Assembly: GCA_001466705.2 (NCBI GenBank)
Contig: LATX02000189.1
Coordinates: 124,001 to 188,000 of the forward strand
Direction of reading: 5' to 3'
DNA: 64,000 nt
Origin: Moniliophthora roreri
Lineage: Eukaryota; Basidiomycota; Agaricomycetes; Agaricales; Marasmiaceae
Below the pieces are notes generated by a model, which did no database searches, was not told the DNA's origin, and was given only the letters and a program-made list of their open reading frames with translations. How positions within the stretch are numbered: position 1 is the stretch's first letter; each line of letters starts with the position of its first letter. A program made the translations under genes and the position numbers. This document shows positions 59,236 to 64,000 of the stretch, piece after piece.

Positions 59236-61645
59236 TTGTGAGCTCAGCATTACGAGTATTGGCCGCGGAAGCTGGAAACTTTGCAGATGCTGGTAACACG
59301 CTAGTGAGTGCAATGATGGTGCGTCACCGACTTTTCGAACCTCTCCCTCCCTCACGCCGCTTGAGTTAGTTGTCGGAAATGATGGGAAAGTGTACATTTT
59401 GGACAAGGCTGAGAGCAAGGCAGCACAAATCAATGGTCACCCAGCCTGGGGAGCTGTCTGGTAAGCACTTCATTGCAAAGCTATGAACCTTCATCAAGCA
59501 TCTGAAAGGGACATAAATACACACCAAGTCGAACTGATGGATGTCAAGACCAATGCTTTCTGCGCTGCAGGCATGTATCTACCAAACGGATCCTTCGTTA
59601 CATTTGGAGGGAACAAGGCCATCGGGCCAGGTGATTCTAAATCTTCCGACGGAAAGGACTTGCTTGATGACAGACTCGGCGTCTCGAGCGGTCGAAAAGC
59701 AATTCGGGTTCGAAATCCGTGCACGAGCTCTGACGGTTTCGACTCTTCCGATTGTCAGTGGTCCGACAACCCTCCTGCTCTCTTCATGTAGATGGAGCGA
59801 TGGTACGCCGCTGCAGGGCCACTCGGAGATGGGAGCATCGTTTTAATCGGTGGATTCACCAACGGAGGATATATCAACCGGAACACACCAAACGACGATC
59901 CTATGAGGTCTGGTGGAGGAACAGAACCCAACTTCGAGTTCTTCCCACCTTCAGGACGAGAGGGGCGGGACATGCAGTTCATGGGAAAGACCTCAGGCCT
60001 GAATTCTATGCTCCTCTGGAAAGATGTTAGTCCAGGCAAGTTTTTCGACCAATTTTTAAACCAGTGCGTTTCACGTTTCAAGTACGATTCTGATGCTGAG
60101 TCTCCCTCAGTGCCGTGGAATCCCCAGAATAATACAGAAACGGACCTTCCCGACATGCCAGACAGGGTGACTCGAGTATACCCAGCATCCGGTGCTGTTG
60201 CCATGCTTCCACTTACACCCTCAAATAACTAGGATCCTAAAATCCTCTTCTGCGGTGGTAGCGACCTTCCAGATGAAGTGTGGGGTAATTATTCATTCCC
60301 GAACGTTAATACGTGGGAGCATCCTTCGTCCAAGGATTGTCAACGTCCTACACCCGAACCCATCGATGGCAGTACTCCTAAATACGAGAGAGATGACGAT
60401 ATGATTGAAGGCCGCACAATGGGCTAGTTTACTATACTGCCTAATGGTCAGCTGCTGGTAGTGAATGGCGGACTGAATGGAACTGCATGCTACTCGCAAG
60501 CCACTGGGGAGACCGCGCTTTACGGTGGCATGCTGTTTGGAATGTCCCTCGCTTCAGGGCCTGTCGGTACCCCAGCGATCTATAGTCTAAATACTGCTCG
60601 GGGACAACGATGGTCGAGTACTGGCCTGCAAATCTCCCGAATCATCACCACTCGTCTGCAATTCTTCTCCCTGATGTCTCTGTGCTAATCGCCGGATCAA
60701 ATCCTAACGTAGACGTTAACACATCGACTGCATTCCCCACTGAATGCAGAGCCGAAATACTCCTTATTTCGCAGTGACAACACGTCCCTGTCTATCCAGC
60801 ATTCCTAAGACTCTTACGTATGGTGGCAATTTCTTCGATATCATCGTACCCCCTACTTCCTATTCTGGTTCATCTAACGAGGCCGCCGGAAATGCCCACA
60901 TCGCCGTTATTCGCCCTGGTTCAACAACTCACGCGATGAATATGGGTTAACAATACCTATACCGTCAAGAATGACGGCACAATTGATCCTGTGCACCTCG
61001 CAGATGCCTCCGAATTCTAATATCTTCCAACCAGGACCGGCTTGGGTGTATGTCTCTGCCAACGGAATACCTTCGAATGGCACGTTTGTGACTGTTGGCA
61101 CTGGCAATATTGAGCTCCAATCCTTGTCAGAGATCCCCCCACTGCCTGCCAATGTGCGTTGATTCTGCCAAAGGGACAGCCGACGAAAATACCACTGGTG
61201 GTTTGTCGAATCCCAATAACAGTGACTCCCTGGGCACGCCGCACGGGCATTCTCGTTACTACCACTTCCGGTGCAGTCGTTGGCCTCAGTTTGTTCGGTG
61301 CGCTCATGGGCATTTTTATCGTCAAACGTCGGGACGCAGCCAGACGCCGGGCCATATCTGACACTGCAGCAGTATCTCATCCCCATGACTGTAGGCACTA
61401 ACGGTGGCGGTGATACGGACAGAGGGTACGATGCCTCACGGTCCTTGGTCTTAGTGGGATATAAAGGAAAATACAGTCATTCTGGCTCGAGTTGGGATTT
61501 AGGCGACACCGATGCAAACTACTCGGAGCGGTATGGCATACGGGCAGATCCCTACACCGACAGAGGATGGAGTATAGGACCAGCTCCTTACGCCGCTGGG
61601 CTGCTGAGAACCTTCCACAACGGAGAATATGAGTGCGCATTCTAG
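59236..61645 (+). pseudogene. Copper radical oxidase pseudogene, second copy of the array
   Basis: A full-length relic that follows the intact copy 1 from AGNFADAGNTLVSAMM through GKVYILDKAES, NAFCAAGMYLPNGS, ERWYAAAGPL, TRVYPASGAVAMLP and FCGGSDLPDEVWGNYS to the stalk and membrane helix. It is clearly dead. The start/signal exon has lost its frame. In-frame stops are TAG 59789-59791 and TAG 60425-60427 (both where copy 1 has CAG) and TAG 60230-60232 (where copy 1 has a Tyr codon). A frameshift lies near 60632-60655, just at the Tyr-His active-site loop. Deletions near 60757 and 60950 shift the frame again. The intron positions are shared with copy 1. Loss of the active-site loop leaves no chance of a working enzyme. 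Confidence 0.9.
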
Positions 61646-63753
61646 CACGGTCAATGTGTTGTGCTTGTATCGTTTGTCGGTACACACCATACGCCTGTTC
61701 GTCACCCTTCGCTGCCAAACATTTATGTACTCGATCCGATTCAACTCCATTCTGTATTCAACGCTCGTCCCCGGTGCAACGGGCCTCCATCAGATCTAAT
61801 GTTACCATCCATGCATGCACTCGATATTGTCACTATTGAATTCGAATCACTCGGATTCTTTGGGAAGAACTAGCGGTGTCGATAGTCCGCCATGAGAACT
61901 ACGCTTTGGAGAAATTGGGTAGCGTCAATCGCGGCAGATGATAGGCCGAAGAACTTTTCATTTCATTTCTCTGGGTAGTTTCATCAGCTTTGGAATACAG
62001 TGGATCTAGCGAATGAATTACATTAAATCTGGTGTTTATTAGCCGTGTCTCAAGCGGTAGTAAGTCAATGCTCATTCTCAGAAATGAGGGTTGAACTGCG
62101 TCGACAAGACATCCTTTGAGGTATGGCGAACTTACATCCATCGGTTTGGTGGTGAGCCAGGCATGAGTTGAGACTCAGCTAGGAGCGAAGATATCTGTTA
62201 CCTAGTTCTGGTGTCAGTATGACAAGGAAATATAAGACTTACGGTCAAGGAGTGGTATCAAGGAATAGGGGGTATTGTCGTGAAGCAAGTGGGAACTCAA
62301 ACACATTTTACTTCCAAGGAATATTGGAGTTCGAGACTTGTGGTCATAAACCAAGAGAAAGAGGTACTGCCAGTTGCTGTTCTTGGTCTAGTCGGGCGGA
62401 GACAGCCTCGTAGCTGAAAGTAAGTGACGGAAGGACGTCACTCCTGCTAGAAAGTATGCAGAGCCGGGAAAGAATATGTTCGTCGCTGGGGGAAGGCCTC
62501 TGGTGAAACACGGCAAATTGAGTGGGAGTCCATGATCGGATTGGCGACTCCGAACTATCAGGAAGTACCACCTCCAATGCTTGCTTGGCAGACTCGATGT
62601 ATGTGCGGATGCGTATGAGTATATGGGTATGAAATCCTTTGGTAGATACGAAAATGGACGTCGCAGTAAGTAAGCCTTCGTAGCCACTCCCCAGATTGGT
62701 GCAACTTCTGGCAGTTTTAGCATGTCTCGGGCTCCCAAATCGAGTCACGAAAATTGCAATGTCGACAGCATTCCCCCGCAATGCCCTGCATGCTGAACAT
62801 GTTACGAAGTTTATCCCGGATGTAAGAGTCGAGTGTCTTCAAAGTGTTCCATGAAACTAAATATGGGTAGCGAGGGGTAGAGCTGTGATGCGAACTAGTT
62901 GGTGGGGAAGTTGAAGTTGTGTTGGCGTCTAATCGGCGCCATGCACCGATGGAGCACCGTCGGGTTGACACAATCCGCGATTGTCTATATGGCGATTAAC
63001 GTACACCAGTTCCATCTGGCCCCGCACGCTTCAAATTCGAGTAGATACTCATCTATGTCACTATCAGTGTCAGAGGGGTTGATTCGGGACTTGTAACCTC
63101 AGGATTCCTGATCTGACGAGTAGGGTTGGCTAGACTGGCAGAGGACTTGGCATAGTTGCTTTTACCACGTAGTAGTAGAAATCGAATTTTTGCCTTCCAC
63201 TACGACTCCAATCTGCATGTCACCTTCCTCGCAGGCGATTACGGGCTTGTTCGACCTGTCTTTCTTACAAATCGTTCTTTAGCACTGACCCGAAGTTCCA
63301 ATTTCAGCGTACTCTTGGCACACGGCGTGCAACAGGCCGCAGCAACAGGCATTGAATACAAGTTGGGGCAGCATCTCCATTACAATAGTTCATCGTACAA
63401 GTATCCGTGCTCTCAGTCATCGAGTTCGTAAATTTTGGACACATCGAGCGATCGAGCGGTTTCAAAGCGGTTCGCGAGATCTCTGAGCGACAAGAAAGGA
63501 CAAGCCCCTTGACCGGTAAGATGACTCCTTATGTCAATAATGCCGGGAACATGATGAAATCGCCGCGCTTTCTGGTTGCCAGTTGGGTACCTCGTGCTTC
63601 AGACCTTGAGCTTTACATATAAAGCTTCCAGGTATGGTACCAATCCTTTCCACATCTGTTTCCTTCTGTCTGACCCGGCTTCTTTTATAACTTGTTCCAG
63701 GGTCCTCGGTTCCACTCATTTTCATCCACAAACTACTCTACGATTTCGTTCCA
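61646..63753. other. 2.1-kb spacer between copies 2 and 3, with a possible minus-strand gene relic
   Basis: Minus-strand frames at 62344-62781 and 62717-62971 overlap in two phases and have protein-like composition (for example SWNTLKTLDSYIRDKLRN and TYIESAKQALEVVLPDSS). There is no ATG at either frame start and no recognised family. They may be exons of an unassigned gene or a decayed copy. The rest shows nothing. Confidence 0.35.
63618..63623 (+). promoter_or_regulatory. TATA-like element before oxidase copy 3
   Basis: TATAAA lies about 130 bp upstream of the ATG of the third oxidase copy. This is a common distance for a fungal promoter with a leader of about 100 bases. It is inferred from sequence and position only. 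Confidence 0.3.
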
Positions 63754-64000
63754 ATGTCAGCACTTTCTAGAGTGCTTCAACTGTCGTTATGGCTCGGCGC
63801 ATCGACTTCTGCAGCATTGGCAGCAACCGCTGGAGCTTTTGCTGATGGAGGAAATACGCAGGTCAGCGCCATGATGGTACGTGCTTGGTCCAAGTCTCAA
63901 CCTGGATCTTGCTCATCTAGTCTCCTTGGCTGCGTTTTTCCATAGATGTTCGTTGGGAACGATGAGAAGGTATACATTTTGGACAAGGCGGAGAGCAACG
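63754..64000 (+). CDS. Copper radical oxidase, third copy, 5' part (cut by the window edge)
   Basis: Exon 1 (63754-63876, 41 codons) encodes a signal peptide (LSLWLGASTSAALAA) and TAGAFADGGNTQVSAMM, almost the same as copy 1. The intron 63877-63945 (GTACGT...CATAG) sits at exactly the same place as in copies 1 and 2. Exon 2 begins MFVGNDEKVYILDKAESN and runs to the end of the window. No lesion is present in the part seen. DKAES matches the pseudogene more closely than copy 1 (DKAEG), so copies 2 and 3 may be sisters. Whether the rest is intact cannot be seen. Confidence 0.88.

Overview
This window is nuclear DNA from a filamentous basidiomycete, most likely an agaricomycete (mushroom-forming) fungus. 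Genes are dense and lie on both strands. Almost every gene is cut by short introns of about 40-60 bp with GT-AG ends and a few GC-AG ends. The families are typical of such fungi: copper radical oxidases, a Zn2Cys6 regulator, a DUF3632 protein, an OPT peptide transporter, a Clr4/SUV39-type histone methyltransferase and a fungal Yth1. No tRNA, rRNA, CRISPR array or complete transposon was found. Gene models were built by hand from conserved protein motifs and splice signals, so ends supported by motifs are firmer than first exons.

Layout. 1-8 kb: the tail of a small membrane protein, a Nudix hydrolase, and an intron-rich oligopeptide transporter. 8-11.3 kb: a CNNM/Mam3-type membrane protein and an Ind1/NUBPL Fe-S factor, head to head with only 56 bp between start codons. 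11.4-16 kb: a Zn2Cys6 transcription factor and a UDP-glycosyltransferase, both on the minus strand. 16.6-28 kb: a chromatin and genome-maintenance block with a very long H3K9 methyltransferase, a convergent UBE2E-like ubiquitin-conjugating enzyme, and the DNA2 helicase-nuclease. 28-36 kb: a nitrogen-nutrition block with an amino-acid/GABA-type permease, a FluG-like glutamine-synthetase-fold enzyme, and a secreted alpha/beta-hydrolase peptidase. 36.7-46.6 kb: Yth1 (mRNA 3'-end processing), a short CLASP-like microtubule protein, an Mch1-like transporter, mitochondrial ribosomal protein bL34m, and 2-isopropylmalate synthase. 48-53.5 kb: an MFS drug:H+ antiporter-type transporter, a DUF3632 protein, and an unassigned gene or relic. 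55-64 kb: a tandem array of copper radical oxidase genes in which the first is intact, the second is a clear pseudogene, and the third starts intact and runs off the window.

How the genes relate. Most are unrelated housekeeping neighbours. The possible functional links are: (i) the H3K9 methyltransferase and adjacent E2 both carry SUMO-interaction-like motifs in disordered regions; (ii) the permease and GS-like enzyme sit in tandem 183 bp apart; (iii) the oxidase array makes extracellular H2O2-generating enzymes tethered to the membrane. I found no single system that is clearly new. The strongest leads are the SIM-rich methyltransferase/E2 pair, the 56-bp bidirectional start region with a palindrome, the retention-compatible E2 intron and the decaying oxidase array.
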